A DNA stretch of 64,000 nucleotides from assembly GCF_023065955.2 (NCBI RefSeq), contig NW_026623067.1:55312444-55376443 (forward strand). The letters run 5' to 3'. The notes under the pieces were generated by a model. It was not told the origin of the DNA. It did not search any database and worked only from the letters and a program-made list of their open reading frames with translations. Position 1 is the stretch's first letter, and each line of letters opens with the position of its first letter. Shown here one piece after another: positions 23,231 to 35,770 of the stretch. Source of the stretch: Ursus arctos (Eukaryota > Chordata > Mammalia > Carnivora > Ursidae). The position numbers and the translations under genes are program-made.

Positions 23231-24529
23231 AAATAATATAAATAAAATCTTTTTCCATCAAAGAAAAAAATATGTAATATGCCTCCTCTGCGTCTCTTTT
23301 TATGTCTACCCATAGACGTTTATCATCACATGCCAGCATTCTCTCTCAGACCAGGCAGCCGCAGGAAGTTTCCAGAGCAAGGGCAACAGCACAGGGAGTG
23401 ACTACCGCCTGATGACAACCAGCCACAGTGGAGGCCAAAGAGAAAAGAAAGCAGGAGCCGTAAGACTCTAGATTTAAGGGCTACTTCAAGAATCATTTTG
23501 GATCACGATGTGCCCTGTGCTCAGGAGACGTACGTGAAGGACTGCAGCTGGGGGAGTGTTTGATGGTGCTCTGCCGGAAGTATAGACTATGTAACTCCTG
23601 AAGGAGTCTTTTCCAGATGGATTTAACTTGGAGGCTGTTCCCAGCCTCCCAGCCGAAAGCCAGAGCACAGGATGGAGTTCCCTCGGCTAGAACATGAACA
23701 CAAGTAAGAGAACAAAAAAATATAAATAAATAATAAAAAAATGTAAAAGGAGATATCATACACAGGCAAAATACTACATTTGCTGGAACTTGAGCCACCG
23801 GGGGTAGAAAGACAAACGTCTCTGAAGTTGGTGTGAAAGCCTTAAAGCCAGGAAATTTCAGGTGGCCAGAAAGGATACAGATGGATAGACAAGACGGGGA
23901 GCACCTAATGAGGAGGAGGAAAGAAAAGGATGCAGTCCAGGCAAGGACTTAGACAGCTTGAAAGCCATACCTTGCTCCCTTGGGGTTCTCTCCAGGCCCA
24001 AGGTGAAGAGAGCAGGAGGGTTTCCATTAGAAGCACATTCTTTCATTTGTAGTTTGTCACTGATCCTTCAGTTAACAAGTGAACAAATGACAAGTGCTTC
24101 TCAGCCCACCACAGAAAGCTACGTAAGATTTAGTACTAAACACTTGTATCATGAAGTTCCCGGGCCACCGCAATCCCACAGGAAAATTCACCCTGGCCAA
24201 CTCCCCTCCCCCTCCACCCTGCCCCACCTGCTGCCGTGTGGTGGACCCCCCTCAGTTCCACTCCCCTCTTCCTGTATTAATCTAAAACCCAGCCTACCGC
24301 TACTCAGGAGCCGCAAAGGTCCACTCCCAAATTCCCCTGCTGCTTAAAGCGGTGGGATAGAACTCTTCTTTGTCTGCAGGTCTTCCATCAAGGGTATGTG
24401 GGGTGAAGTGAAGCAGGCCCTTTCAGGTGGTTTCCTAAACCAACAGTGAAGTCTCTCCGAAAGGAATCCTACCCTTCCCCTGAACCATCGATTCAAGCTC
24501 CAGCTGTCCCTTTAAAAATGATTTTTCCC
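23231..24529. other. Unassigned sequence; possible LTR-like stretch at 24150-24420
   Basis: The part 24150-24420 is C-rich with gtggtggacccccctcag, a decayed ttaatctaaaaccc, and ctctttgtctgcaggtctt. This recalls the layout of a retroviral LTR, but I cannot name it. A 129-codon frame at 23958-24347 covers it and is not convincing. Confidence 0.3.
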
Positions 24530-24870
24530 CCTACTTTACAAATTGCTATGTCACTAAATATTCCCCTAAAATATTTTTAAGTAGTGGCATATAATTCAGT
24601 CCCATGGATGTGACACTTTGAAAATACAATGCCCTGTTGTTGGATGTTTGATTTTGTCTTAATATTGCTGCCAATGTTTTGCTATTATAAACAGGGCTAA
24701 AAAATAGGTTTCTCTCCATATATATTTATGCATGTATGATTATTTCCTTATTATAAATACATTGAAGTAGAATCATTATATAAAAATTATAAATTTGAAG
24801 CATATAATTCTGTAGTTTCTTGTACATATTTTAAATAACTTGCCAGAAGCTTTACAAATGCATGAAAGGC
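24530..24870 (-). mobile_element. Old L1 fragment, antisense
   Basis: Antisense L1 features: gcatataattcagtcccatgg, ttttgctattataaacaggg, atttatgcatgtatgattatttcc, and a decayed acttgccagaagctttacaaatg block. Confidence 0.6.
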
Positions 24871-25544
24871 CTATGTTGCTGTACCCTTAGCCACTTAGTG
24901 ACTATTAAAAAAAGTTTATAGTATTAAAATTATTAGAGATTATCACAAAAATAATTGAATTACCAGATGGGTAATGGTCATAAGTAGCTGATCTATACCC
25001 CTTGAAGTTTAAAGAAATAAGAAAAATTAAAACTTGACAAAAGGAGTTTCCTAAGGCTTGCATGAATAAATCATTCAAAATTCACTCCCTGCTGTTGATA
25101 TCTGTGGCTGACATCAGCCTCAGGGAGACAATGATTTGACATATTTTATAGAGTTGGGTATAATGGTCCAAAACTTTTAAAAATAAAGGCATTAAAAGGG
25201 CTTTATTATCAAAAAAGCTTCATTTGAGCTAGTGGTCTTATCCATTTACATTTAGGCAAGATTATTTTGAAGGATAATGAGTCAACACTGCAAATATATA
25301 CAGGCATATACTGTAGTTAAAAACATACTTCTGTGACTACCACCCTGTACCTACTTTCTGCCCCAGTCAGGCTGGTCACATCATGGTTATAAAATGTTTT
25401 TTAAATTTCACAATAATTATATGAATATTTTCTTTTAAAGACATTAAATGTTACGGACAGGAGAATTCACTTTCAGCATTTATACAGTCATATGTGTCAG
25501 ACTAATCCTATACTTAAGCCTGATCTTTCTTAGCAAATTTCAAG
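24871..25544. other. Unassigned AT-rich sequence
   Basis: No named repeat, although base composition and proximity suggest it could be further decayed L1. Confidence 0.35.
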
Positions 25545-25844
25545 TACACGATAAAGGCTATTTGTTAAAATTGACTACTTGCTAGGCCGTGATGCAAGTC
25601 TCAACAAATCCGAAAGGACTAAAAAGACTACGGATTACATTCTCTGGCCTTAGAGGAATTAAGCAAGAAATCAGTAACAAAAATATCACTAATGAAGTCT
25701 CCAACATTTGAAAATTAAACAATGAACTAAGTATTTCACTGATCTAAGTAAGAAATCACCATGGAAATTAGAAAATGTTTTGAACTAAATGATAGTGGGA
25801 ACATACTTCATATCAATATTCTCGGGTCAGGTTATAGCCTGTTT

Positions 25845-26372
25845 CGGCTAGCTTTCACTGTGTAACAAATCATTCCAAAATTTAGTGGCTTAAGTACAAA
25901 CATTTTATTTCTGTGAAAAGTCAATGGGTTGGGTGGGTGGTTCTTCTGTTCTGGCTCAACTGATATTGTTGGGCTGCCTTGTATCTATGATCAGACAGAG
26001 GTTGGGAAAGATGGAAGATCTAGAATGAGCTTACTCACATTATCTGGCAGTTGGTAGGCTTTCAGCCAGGGTGCCTTAGTTCTTTTCCATGTGGCCTCTT
26101 ACCCTCCAGCAAACTAGCTTGCTCTCATTCACATGGTGTTCTCAAGTTTCCAAGCACAACAAGAAAAGACAAACTCAAATGCTTAAAAGCTTTCCAAGCC
26201 TCTGTTTGCTTTATATTTGCTAACATCTCTTGACTAAAGCAAGTCACATGGCCAAACCTAGACTCAAGGGTGGAGATACCTCTTGATGGAAAAAACTGAT
26301 AAATTATATTATAATAGGTCATGCTGACAGCAATAGGAAAAAAAATGTGGTAGTTTTTGCAATCTATCACAT
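25845..26372 (-). mobile_element. Ancient LTR-like repeat, family not named
   Basis: The stretch has the antisense form of a mammal-wide repeat: tttcactgtgtaacaaatc, aaaatttagtggcttaagtac, a tctggcagttggtaggctttc block, catgtggcctcttaccctcc, and gcaagtcacatggccaaacc. It interrupts the L1 ORF2 relic, so it came later. I suspect the MaLR/ERVL group but cannot assign it. Confidence 0.5.
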
Positions 26373-27174
26373 AGTTTATGTAGTGTTCAGAAAAAAAAAA
26401 ACTTCTATCTTTAAATACATTAGGAAAGAAAAAGAATTTGAGTTTTTAACTCAAGAAGCTAGACAGGCAACAGCAAATTGAACCAAGAAAATAGAAAGTA
26501 GGCAATAATAAAAAGTAGAAATCAATGATACAGAAAACAAACATGCAATAGAGAAATTCAACAAAGCCAAAGTTTGTTCTTTAAAAATATTGATAAAATT
26601 GATTGACTCTGTTTAGCAAGAAAAATGAGAGGAAACACATCAATAAAAGGAGTAAAATAGGGACCATCACTATGGTTTGTACAGATGTTACAAAGATGAG
26701 AGTATTTTGAAGAAGTGTTTGCCAATACATTTGAAAATTCAGATAAATGGAAAAATTCACTAAAAATACAACATTAAAGTGGACACCACAAGAAATAGAA
26801 AATCCTGTATTTATCAAAGAAACTGTGTTTGTATTCAAAGACTTTTCCACAAAGAAAACTCTAGACTCACATGGCTTCAGCAGTGAATTTTTCCAAATAT
26901 CTAAGAAATAATACCGATCATACATAAACATTTCCAAAGAATAGAAAAATAGCTGACACTTCCCAACCAGTTTTATGAGATCACCAAACCCTCATTCCAA
27001 AAATTCAGGAGAACACTGCAAGGAAAAAACCAGTGGGTTCTTGTAAGTTTGAAAAAATTAGAAAATCAGTCAATGAAATTAACCACATTGATGGAAAAAA
27101 GGAGAAAAATCATGTGATTATATTGCTAGTTACAAAACATAATTTGATAAAATTTAATATCCAATCATGATTTA

Positions 27175-27404
27175 AAAATTTTTTTTTTTTTGTGGGGCGC
27201 CTGGGTGGCTCAGTCGTTAAGCATCTGCCTTCAGCTCAGGGTGTGATCCCAGAGTCCTGGGATTGAGCCCCACATCAGGCTCCTCCGCTATGAACCTGCT
27301 TCTTCCTCTCCCACTCCCCCTGCCTGTGTTCCCTCTCTTGCTGGCTGTCTCTCTCTCTGTTAAATAAACAAAATCTTTAAAAAAAAAATTTTTTTTTTTT
27401 TTTG
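27175..27404 (+). mobile_element. SINEC with TSD, inside L1 relic
   Basis: The body at 27194-27388 starts ggggcgcctgggtggctc, carries cctccgctatgaacctgc, and ends aataaacaaaatcttt plus A-run. The flanking aaaaa followed by a T-run and a G (27176-27192 and 27384-27404) is the target duplication, which includes a T-rich endonuclease site. The 73-codon minus frame over it is an artefact. Confidence 0.92.
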
Positions 27405-28515
27405 CAAACCAAGAATAGAGGGACTTCTTTAACCTCATAAAGTATATATTTTTTAAAACCTACATGAAATTTCATACATAATAGTAAAATTACTTTTAAA
27501 AAACCTTCCTGAGAGCAACAATGAGGCAGAGATGACCACTTTTACTATGTATATTTAATGCTGTACTTGAGGTTTCAATCAGTGCAACAATTTAAGGGAG
27601 GAAAAAAAAAGGATATAAGATCGGAAAGGAAGAAATAAAACTGTCATTTTTCACAATGGCATAATTGTGTGTGTAGAAAATTCAAAGGATAAAATATTAG
27701 AATAAATAACTGAATTTAGCAAGGTCCCTGGATATAAGATCAACATAAGAAAACCTCAATTATATTTCTATACCTTACAAGACACAATTGGAAAATGAAA
27801 ATTTTAAATTATACAAGTAAAAATAGAATTAAAAACTTCAAATATCAGGAACAAATCAAATTTTAAAAGTGTGTACAACAACTGCAGCAGAGAAAGCTAC
27901 AAAACACTCCTGAAAGGAATAAAAGATCTAAGCAAATGGAAGGGTACGTCAGTTAGGGATCAGACCACTGCATATAGTAAAATTGTTGATTTCCCCTAAA
28001 TTAATGTTTAGATTCAATAAGATCCCAATCAAAATCCCAGAAGACCGTTTTGTAGAAACTGACACAGATTCTCAAAATTTTAAATGGAAACCCAAAGGCC
28101 CAAGAATAGCAAAAGACGAACTTAAAAATATCAAGTTAGAGGATTTAAGCTAGTATATATCAAGGTGTTACAAAGCCAGTTATTTAGAAAGCAAACAAAC
28201 AAAATACAAAAAACTGTGCGGTATTGATGCAAGGATAGAAAAATACACGACAAGTCAAAAAATCAACTAATACATACTCGACAACCACTTTGACAATAAG
28301 GGTCCACAGTAATACAGTAGGGGGAGGGAGGGCTTTTTTCAATAAAGGATACTTGGTCAATTGCATATCCATACAGAAAGAGATGAACCTTGACCTCTAC
28401 CACACACTATTCACAAAAATCAACTCCAGATGGATTTTAGATCTCAATGTGAAAAGTAAAATAATAAAGCTTTAAGAAGGTAACATGAGAAAATCTTCAT
28501 GACCTTGGCGGTAGA

Positions 28516-29859
28516 AAACGGAAACACCTCCCCTACTTAAACATCTGGCTCAGATGTATAGGATATATCGGATCTGCTCCTGCACAGCCTTCTCCATTCT
28601 TCGTGCTCACTCTAATTGTGCTCTTCTCTTAACTTTATTTATCTGATGTTTTCTTATTTCTCTTTCTTATTTCTCACATAGTTTAGCACTCACATTGTAG
28701 AGTGTTCTCAGCTTTTGTCATGTGTGTTGGTTTTGCCAGTTTTCTCTCCACAGAGCTCATCATTTTCTACTCCTATTTTCAGGAGTGCCCAAGTCAGTGC
28801 TAGAAACATAACAGGCACTCACGAAACAACTGAGACCTTCAGGGGGTCCCAAATCTCTCTGAACCTCTGCTCTCCTCTCTGCCCTTCCCGTGGCACGGTG
28901 AGTCCCTCTCTTCATCTCAGTGCTCAGAAGTTTGACCTTAGTGTCACCTAAAAGCAAAGCACTATAGCTGGCATCATTTGGACTGCAAAGTTGCATAGGT
29001 CTCATCTTATGTTCTAGAAGAGTTTATGATCTCATAGTCGAGAGAAGTGAAAGTGATTATTTTATATTTCAGACAAGTATGGGGTAAGTGTCATGGATAT
29101 GGCCGTGCTCTAAGTTTAGAGATGAGGGATTCTTTCTGCCGAGGCTCATCAGGAAGGGCATTTTGACTAAGTGGCATCTGAGATAGGTCTTGAAGACTAT
29201 AATAGGCATTCCAGGGAGAGTGAAAACCTAATGAGCATTTTTTGAACTGATACACTAGGTTTACTGCATAACTGTCTGAACAGATTTCTCCTAGGTTGGC
29301 TTTCCATAACCAGGGGAGAGAGTTTGCTGAGGCCATGAACCAGGTGCTCCTGGAAGAACAGAAGAGATGGAGTGGTTGCTTCTGTGTGGATTCTACAGCT
29401 TTTAAATTTGAGCTGGCAAAGGATTACGTTAGCAGGAGCTCTTCTCTTCTGTATACATAAGATGTCTTTTGTCGGCTTGTCCCTTCCAGCTCAGGGGAAG
29501 AAGCTATATTGCAACATGCCTGCTTGGGGGCTATTTATTAAATCTTCTACTGCCTTTGTGAAATGAAATAAAGAAGTGGTACTAGGTTTTTAAAAGAGTT
29601 GAAAGAGGAAGTTCAAACAGTAAAGAGTCCAGATAAACTTGAAGATTCATGTCAGAGATTAGTGGGAATTTAGGAACAGAGGAGAGGGCCCTGATTCCTT
29701 AGTGTTAGGGTAACAGAGTGTCTGAGCTATAGATTCAACTGCCCCGGGGAGCAGCGAGGTGAAAGAAGCAGGTGGGTGGGCTGGACTGTAAAAATAGCAA
29801 CAGCACAGAAGGGATGAGAAATGGCAACCAACACTTGGGTTGTAATAAGACAAATTTTC
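28516..29859. other. Unassigned sequence with weak old-repeat traces
   Basis: A stretch at 29095-29225 (with gcatctgagataggtcttgaag) resembles part of an unassigned mammal-wide repeat. No exon is supported. Confidence 0.35.
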
Positions 29860-29965
29860 AGGCCCTACCCCCACCTACCGAATCAAAAACTTGGGTGGGG
29901 CCCAGCAATCTCCAGATGGTTCTGATGGATAGTAACGTCTGAGCACTACTGTCCTAAGGACTAGT
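29860..29965 (-). mobile_element. hAT-Charlie MITE fragment, MER5A-like
   Basis: gaatcaaaaacttgggtggggcccagcaatc, then gatggttctgatgg and tctgagcactactg, matches the second half of an antisense MER5A. Confidence 0.65.
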
Positions 29966-32519
29966 TAGAGGCAAACTAATGAGCTGCCACTCCGTGTGAA
30001 GGACAGACTTTCCCCAGATGTATTTGATTTTGCCTTGTAGGATATGGAGCCTGTTTCCAGACACTTCGATAATTATTCTGTTCAAGCATGGGACAGGCTG
30101 GGTCTGCTGGGAAAAGGAAAGCACTGAACCGGGGGGAGTAGGGAACTGGTTGGCTTCCCTAGACCAAGTATCCAGAGTATGCGGCAGTCTCGTGCAGGGA
30201 CCGCGCTATGCAAATAGTAGGAAAGAGACAGTTTGATGCATTTGACCCAGTAATAGAAGGTTCCCATAATCCCCCATGTCATTCTGGACAACCTGCTCAC
30301 CTATGGCCAGAACCCAGCCTGGGCTGGGAGTAGAAAACCTGGCAAGTCTTTAATTCCTGGGAGCCTACATAAGCAGGCTATGTTGAAAGCAAAATGTTAA
30401 GAACAACCAGGTAACCTGTGGCAGAAGCTCGGAAGCACCCTTGGACCCATATGTCTGAGGGGGTGGGGAAAGGGGAAGTGGAAAAAAAGATAAACAGTGG
30501 TGTGACCTGGAGGCTAGGCTGGCACCCAGGGCTTGTGCTAGGTGGGGCAGATACCAGGTCTGTGGGCAGCCACGATTAATTCCAGGCACTGTATCTGGAG
30601 GGGCTGAGGCAGCTGATAGACTTCCTGTCTTAATCTAGACCAGCTCAGCTCCTAGGCATGAATGAGCCCGTAGGTGGAGGGTATTTGAGACTCTTGTGAG
30701 TGGCTGGAAGGCTTGACAGATGGCGTAGGCAATGGAATATCATTTCTTCAGGAAGTGAGATGCCACAGTGCCAAAGACACGAGTCAACTTGGGGTCAGGG
30801 TATCACATGCACTGAATGAAGAGTCAGGGGAAAAAGAAGACTCTCATACTTTTCTTGGCCAGAGGTGACAAAATCTCAGCACTTGGACCATGATTCCCCT
30901 CAACTCTACTCAGTATAGAGATCTTTAGTTGATTAAAATACTGTATTCTCCTCTGCGGATCACAGACAAGGCATCAGCAGCTTCTCAAAACCCTGCTCTA
31001 TCTGGACAGTGACTCCAATAGATGGAAACTGGCATATAAAGTCCTTGGCTTGGGGGCCAATTGCTTCAGAGCAGTGACAATGAGGGTGAGGTGGAAGGGG
31101 ATGGTTATTCAGAAAATGTTGTGAAATATAATCGATAGGAGTCAGTGCCTGCAGTTTTGATTGGGGGGAAGGGGCACACGTGAGGAAAGCCAGGCCAAAG
31201 ATCCCAGGGAATGTTTCAAGTCTTAAGAGTGGGAGAATGTTTGGTGCCATTAAGAAAAGTACCTTCTCTCAAAACAAGCAAAGAACATATTAGCGACCAC
31301 CCCTCAAGGAAATTCAGAAAAATGAGCAGGTGGATGCAGAAAAGATGATGAATCGCCTTTGGAGATCCTGGCAGAACATGGCGGTGGAGGCGGCCATCAC
31401 ACGGTTGGCCATGCCGGACTCTTCTCAAGTAGCCGCAGCTCTTAAACTTGGTGTCGTTGTGTGTGGTGCTTTGGGAAGACGCAGACAGTGTGCTGGCTAC
31501 TCTGTCCCTGAGAAGTTCAGGAGGTAATGAGGTGTAGGGACACCCACACATGACTACTAAGGACATGTACAACCCAGAGAAGTCAAATAGAAACCACACA
31601 CACATACTTAGGGAGGAGGCGGGTGATGAAATAATGAAGCAAGTCAGGAAGCTGAAGGTGGAGCCTGAAGAAGTTCTGAGCAGGAGCACAATGCTGGGGT
31701 CAGAATCTGATCTGAATTTTTCCATCTGCACGGACAGGTGTCCACAAAGGACACCCTCGTGGCCTAAGAATACGGAATAATCACCAATGTCATCATTATA
31801 CAACATTTAGTTATTAAGCATTGACAGGATTCTAGGCATTGCGCTAGTGGCCAAAAGTTCTTTGCTGTTAAGGAACCCACAAACTCACTGGTGGGAGAGC
31901 GCTACCGATTTACTATAACAGAGCCCAGGAAGTGCTCAGATACCCGGATGCACAGAAAGACAAAGCCACCGGCAACAGGGCTGAGCGCAGCATGAGAAGG
32001 GGAACAGGGCAGGGGCCCTAGAGAGGAGGAAGTTGGAGCTGCAATGAAAGCAAACTAGAAAGATCCATTCATTTATCCCTTATTGTCCCTTCCCATGCCA
32101 AGTTTCCCAGGCCTCTGAGGTATCGCCCAGCAGGAGCAGAGAAGCGTGTAGGTGTGGAGAACGACTCAGGGTGGGCTCCTTAAAGCAGTTCCTCAAGCTT
32201 GAGCCTGGAAACAAGCCAGAGAGTTTTGGATCACCTTTTATTTATTTAGACATTCATTCATTCTTTTTTTTTTTTTTTTTTTTTTTTGAGGGAGGCATAA
32301 CAGAGCATTTGTAGCTAAACTATTATAATTCTCGTATGCTGGCTGACTCCCAGACATAAACTCACTGAATAGACTCCCTACCTTTCAGGGCAGGCACTCC
32401 AAGGAATCTTTATGTACTCATCTCTGCAAAAGTCTTCTGCACCAGGAAAATGAAAGGGAAGTGCGTCTCAGAAAGTTAAGACTGCCGGTTTTTTGCTTGT
32501 TGTTGTTTATCACTGTGAA
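29966..32519. other. Unassigned sequence
   Basis: Two adjacent plus-strand frames at 31330-31527 (65 codons) and 31550-31780 (76 codons) overlap a 196-codon minus frame (31216-31806). I recognise none of them. A decayed unassigned repeat lies at about 31795-31915, and a 25-base poly-T at 32263-32287 has no SINE body behind it. Confidence 0.4.
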
Positions 32520-32616
32520 GTCTCATCTTTTTAAAAATAAATTTTGTCTCATTTTTAGTAGTATTTATTTTCAATTGCAGTAAAAAACACTGACACAAAG
32601 TTGACGATCTTGACCA
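32520..32616 (-). mobile_element. Short old L1 fragment, antisense
   Basis: The text ttgcagtaaaaaacactgac, then aaagttgacgatcttgacc, resembles an antisense L1M segment. The following SINE interrupts or abuts it. Confidence 0.4.
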
Positions 32617-32808
32617 TTTTATTTTTTTAGAGACAGAGAGAGCATGCACGCGCAGTGGTGAGAGGCAGAGGGAGAGGGAGAGAGAGAATCTTAAGCCAGC
32701 TCCACGCTCAGCACGGAGCCTGAGGTAGGGCCCGACCTCACAATGCTGAGATCACGACCTGAGCTGAAATCAAGAGTCAGACACTTAATCAAGTGAGCCA
32801 CTCCTGAC
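32617..32808 (-). mobile_element. SINEC, old subfamily
   Basis: Runs from attttatttttttagagacag through cacgctcagcacggagcc, atcacgacctgagctgaaatc and cacttaatcaagtgagccact. The gagctgaaatcaagagtc motif marks the older SINEC type. The usual caggcgccc end is replaced by cctgacaag, so the tRNA-like 5' tip is lost or mutated. Confidence 0.88.
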
Positions 32809-35064
32809 AAGGGTAAGGATTTATCCTCTGGCAGTCCTTTGTGGACAAGGAGGCTGACAGAGGAAAGAGAAAGATGTCGTCAATGGTGGGGTAGCAGTAC
32901 TGCCAAGGAACTTCATCATAGTGTGAGGCCCAAGCATGGGACGAGTTCACCCACCCGGCACCATCTCACTTGCCAAATTGCCAAATGACCTCTGCTTCTG
33001 CAGAGAACAGTCCATCCATGTGTCTGGGAACCCTGTACCATTTGCAAGCCTACTCTAGCTGACAATGATAATCTTAGCATTTGATGACACGAAGACCATT
33101 TTCAGCAGTATACCTTTAAATTCCTTTTTTTTCTTGACTCTCCAATGTTGATCCCTACCCATCTCTGCTCCTACTACCACAGTCTTTGTGATGCCATCAA
33201 TGTCCCTAAAGGGATGTTCCTCTTTGCCTGAGAGGTACTCATCTAGAAGCCTGTGAATTCTCCCCTTAAAAGGAGAACTGACTGTTGCCATCAGGATGAA
33301 TTAGACCTACCTCTGGGAAGGGGAGGCGAGAGAATTAGAACCTGGAGAAATATGAAATACTCATCTTTACCTGAAAAAGGTTACATCCTCCAGAATAATG
33401 AGAATTTCATAATGACTAATATTCTTGAATGGACAGAACATGAAATCAAATGTAAATACTCAGACCTGACAACTTCATTCGTATGTAAGAGGCTTTAGAG
33501 AAGAGGGTTTGGGACCCTTGGAAAAACTATACATTTGTCCATATAATAATTTGCCTGATAAAGGCAAAAAAGGTGATCTTGATGTTGTGCTGAATCACCA
33601 GAGAATTTTGTACCTCGCGTGCTCAAAGATGTCCTTCTTCCCACTTTGGTTTATCTTCCAGAGAAGTCAGACCTAACAGGTCCCAAGAAACCTAGTTCTT
33701 TACTTAGGGCCCCAAAGACCAGATAAGAAATCGGTCCCATCCACACAATGTTTGAGAACCCACAGCAGCAAATATGAAAGAAGCAAATTGTTCCATTTTC
33801 CCTGACCCCAGAGGCTGTGTACACGATAACTTACTTCCTTAAATTCCTTCCAGAATGTGGCCTTCCACTCAGGGAGGGTGCAGGCCCTAACATAGGTGGG
33901 AGGTAGGGAAGCACATCTACTAGTCCTGCTTCAGTTTTGGTTCCCAAGTGCCTCTGACAGAGTGGGCATCTTCCAATGCGAAATGTGCTTTTCACATTTA
34001 AAGACATGTATTTTTCATTTCACCTGGCTCCTGAAAGGCACCAAGGAAAGGGTCTTCTCTTGCAGGGCTGGATGAAAAGCAGTTGGTGCTAGATTTTTCA
34101 AGAGACCACACATCAGTCTCCAGTCTGGAGCTGTCCTAAGGGGCTGTTAGTCTAGTTTTCATGTGACTTCTGCTGCTTATTGGACTTCAGAACCTATGCC
34201 CAATGTTTCATGTGTTTCCACTGGAATCATCCGTGGACTTGTTATCGCATCTTCCCGCTGCTCAGTTTTCTGCTCTGTGTATGGAGAGGTGGACCAGGAG
34301 GTCTAAATATCCCTGCAATATTCAATGATTCCTCTTGAGAAGGAGGAGTTGTAAACACCTGTCAGCAGGGAACTACAAAAGAGCTTCTGGCCTTTTCTGC
34401 TTTTATTCCCTCCTTGCATGTGTCTTTTAGAGAAGCAAGCAGCAGGAGGCCTAAATGAGAAAGCACACTAAAAAGCTTAACATGGTGATGTCAAGGGGTC
34501 CTCCGGCATCAGCTCAATAGTTCCCAAGGCAAAGAGTCTCACTACTGGGTAGCTTATTGTTCTTCCTGTTAGAAAAAGTCTTCTTGACATTAATCTTGAC
34601 TTGTCTCCCTACACCTTTCACCCAGTAATTCAAATCGTCTCCATTAGGATTATATGGAACAAGTCTACTTGCTTAAATTTGCATCTTGGTGTGGTGTATG
34701 CATGTACAAACACTAACACCTTCACACTGGATCCCTATAAATGTGTGTGGTCCATTGTGGGGTGGGTCTCAATGCACTGGTGTGTTTTATGATACCAGCA
34801 AGACCAGTATTATGAGTGAGGCTGATGTAATTTGGTGAACTATGATTTATGGAAACTCTTTACAGGTTAAATGGGGGCATGAAGGAGGCAGTTAACAAAA
34901 GCAAATTGTCCACTCACACGTTCCTCTTGTTAAATGGACTTAAAACCGACAGTGCATTTTTTGACAAAAGTCAATTTCCCCTATAGTAGAAAAGCTTCCT
35001 CTCAACTTTCTTTCCCTCTTTCTTTTTTTCTCTTCCTGCCCCCAGTTCAGGCTTTGGGTCAAAT
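32809..35064. other. 2.2 kb of unassigned sequence
   Basis: I recognise no repeat or exon. All frames are below 85 codons. Confidence 0.4.
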
Positions 35065-35770
35065 CTAGTCTGGCCTACTACCAACTAGCTGTGCGACCCA
35101 ACATAAATGTCTTAACCCCCCTGATCCTTAGTTTTTCTATTTGTGGAGGCAGAATAAAGGCTACTCAAAGATGGCCACTTCCTAAGCCCTGGAAACCGTG
35201 ACCATGTGAGATTATATAGTAAAGAAAAATTAAGGTTGCAGATGGACTTAAGCTGCCGTCCAACTGACCCTGATATAGGAAGATTATCTGAGATTATCCA
35301 TATGGGCCCATGGTAATCACAAAGGAAAAGGAAGGCAGAAAAGGTCAGAGTGACATGATGTGATTTAAAAAAAAAAAAATACACACACAAGCAAACTGAG
35401 TCAGTCTCTGCTGGCTTTGCAGAAGAGCACCATGTGCCAAGGAATGAGAGTGGCTTCTAGAAGCTGGAAAAGGTGAGAAAATGATTCTTCCCTGCAGCCT
35501 CCGAAAAGGACTACAGCCCTTCCGACACACCTGGATTTTAGCCCAGTGAAACCTGCATCCGACTTCTACAGAACCATGAGCTAATAAATGGGGGTTGTTT
35601 TAAGCCACTACATCTCACGTACTTTGTTACAGCAGCAGTAGAAAACTAATGCACTGTCTAGAAAATCCAGTTAATCATAGTATCCGTCTTAAAATGACTG
35701 CCTAGACAGTTCAGGTAACATACACTGCCTGACACTTACCAAGCACTCAGTATATAGATGCTGTTATTTT
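35065..35770 (+). repeat. MIR SINE split by an MLT1 LTR
   Basis: The left half (35065-35141) reads ccaactagctgtgcgaccc and ttaacccccctgatccttag. The right half (35654-35770) reads tctagaaaatccagttaatc and gcctgacacttaccaagcactc, ending gctgttatt. Together they make one sense MIR whose middle is separated by the LTR at 35142-35653. Confidence 0.7.
35142..35653 (+). mobile_element. MLT1-type MaLR LTR inside MIR
   Basis: Opens tgtggaggcagaataaagg, has gagattatccatatgggccc and a gaatgagagtggcttctagaagctggaaaagg block, and ends ttttaagccactacatc, then ttgttacagcagcagtagaaaactaatgca. All are MLT1 landmarks. Flanks ctatt and ctgtc could be a decayed 5-bp duplication. An A-run at 35366-35378 expanded within it. 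Confidence 0.88.

Larger units (their letters stand above)
25545..28515 (+). mobile_element. Old degenerate L1 ORF2 relic
   Basis: Sense-strand LINE-1 ORF2 text is recognisable through the whole tract. Near the start are gcaagtctcaacaaatcc, acattctctggcc and gaaatcagtaacaaaaatatc. In the middle are aaagactttccacaaagaaa-like text and gatcaccaaaccctcattcc. Near the end a frame reads TKINSRWILDLNV, which corresponds to the C-terminal part of ORF2. Many stops and indels remove any coding ability. Two later insertions break it: an LTR-like repeat (about 25845-26372) and a SINE (27194-27388). No 3' UTR or tail is recognised after 28515. Confidence 0.8.

Noticed and set aside
31216..31806. 196-codon minus-strand frame as a gene
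   Set aside because: It is the longest frame in the window, but the protein has no recognisable domain, it is opposed by frames on the other strand, and a single-exon gene of this type has no other support.
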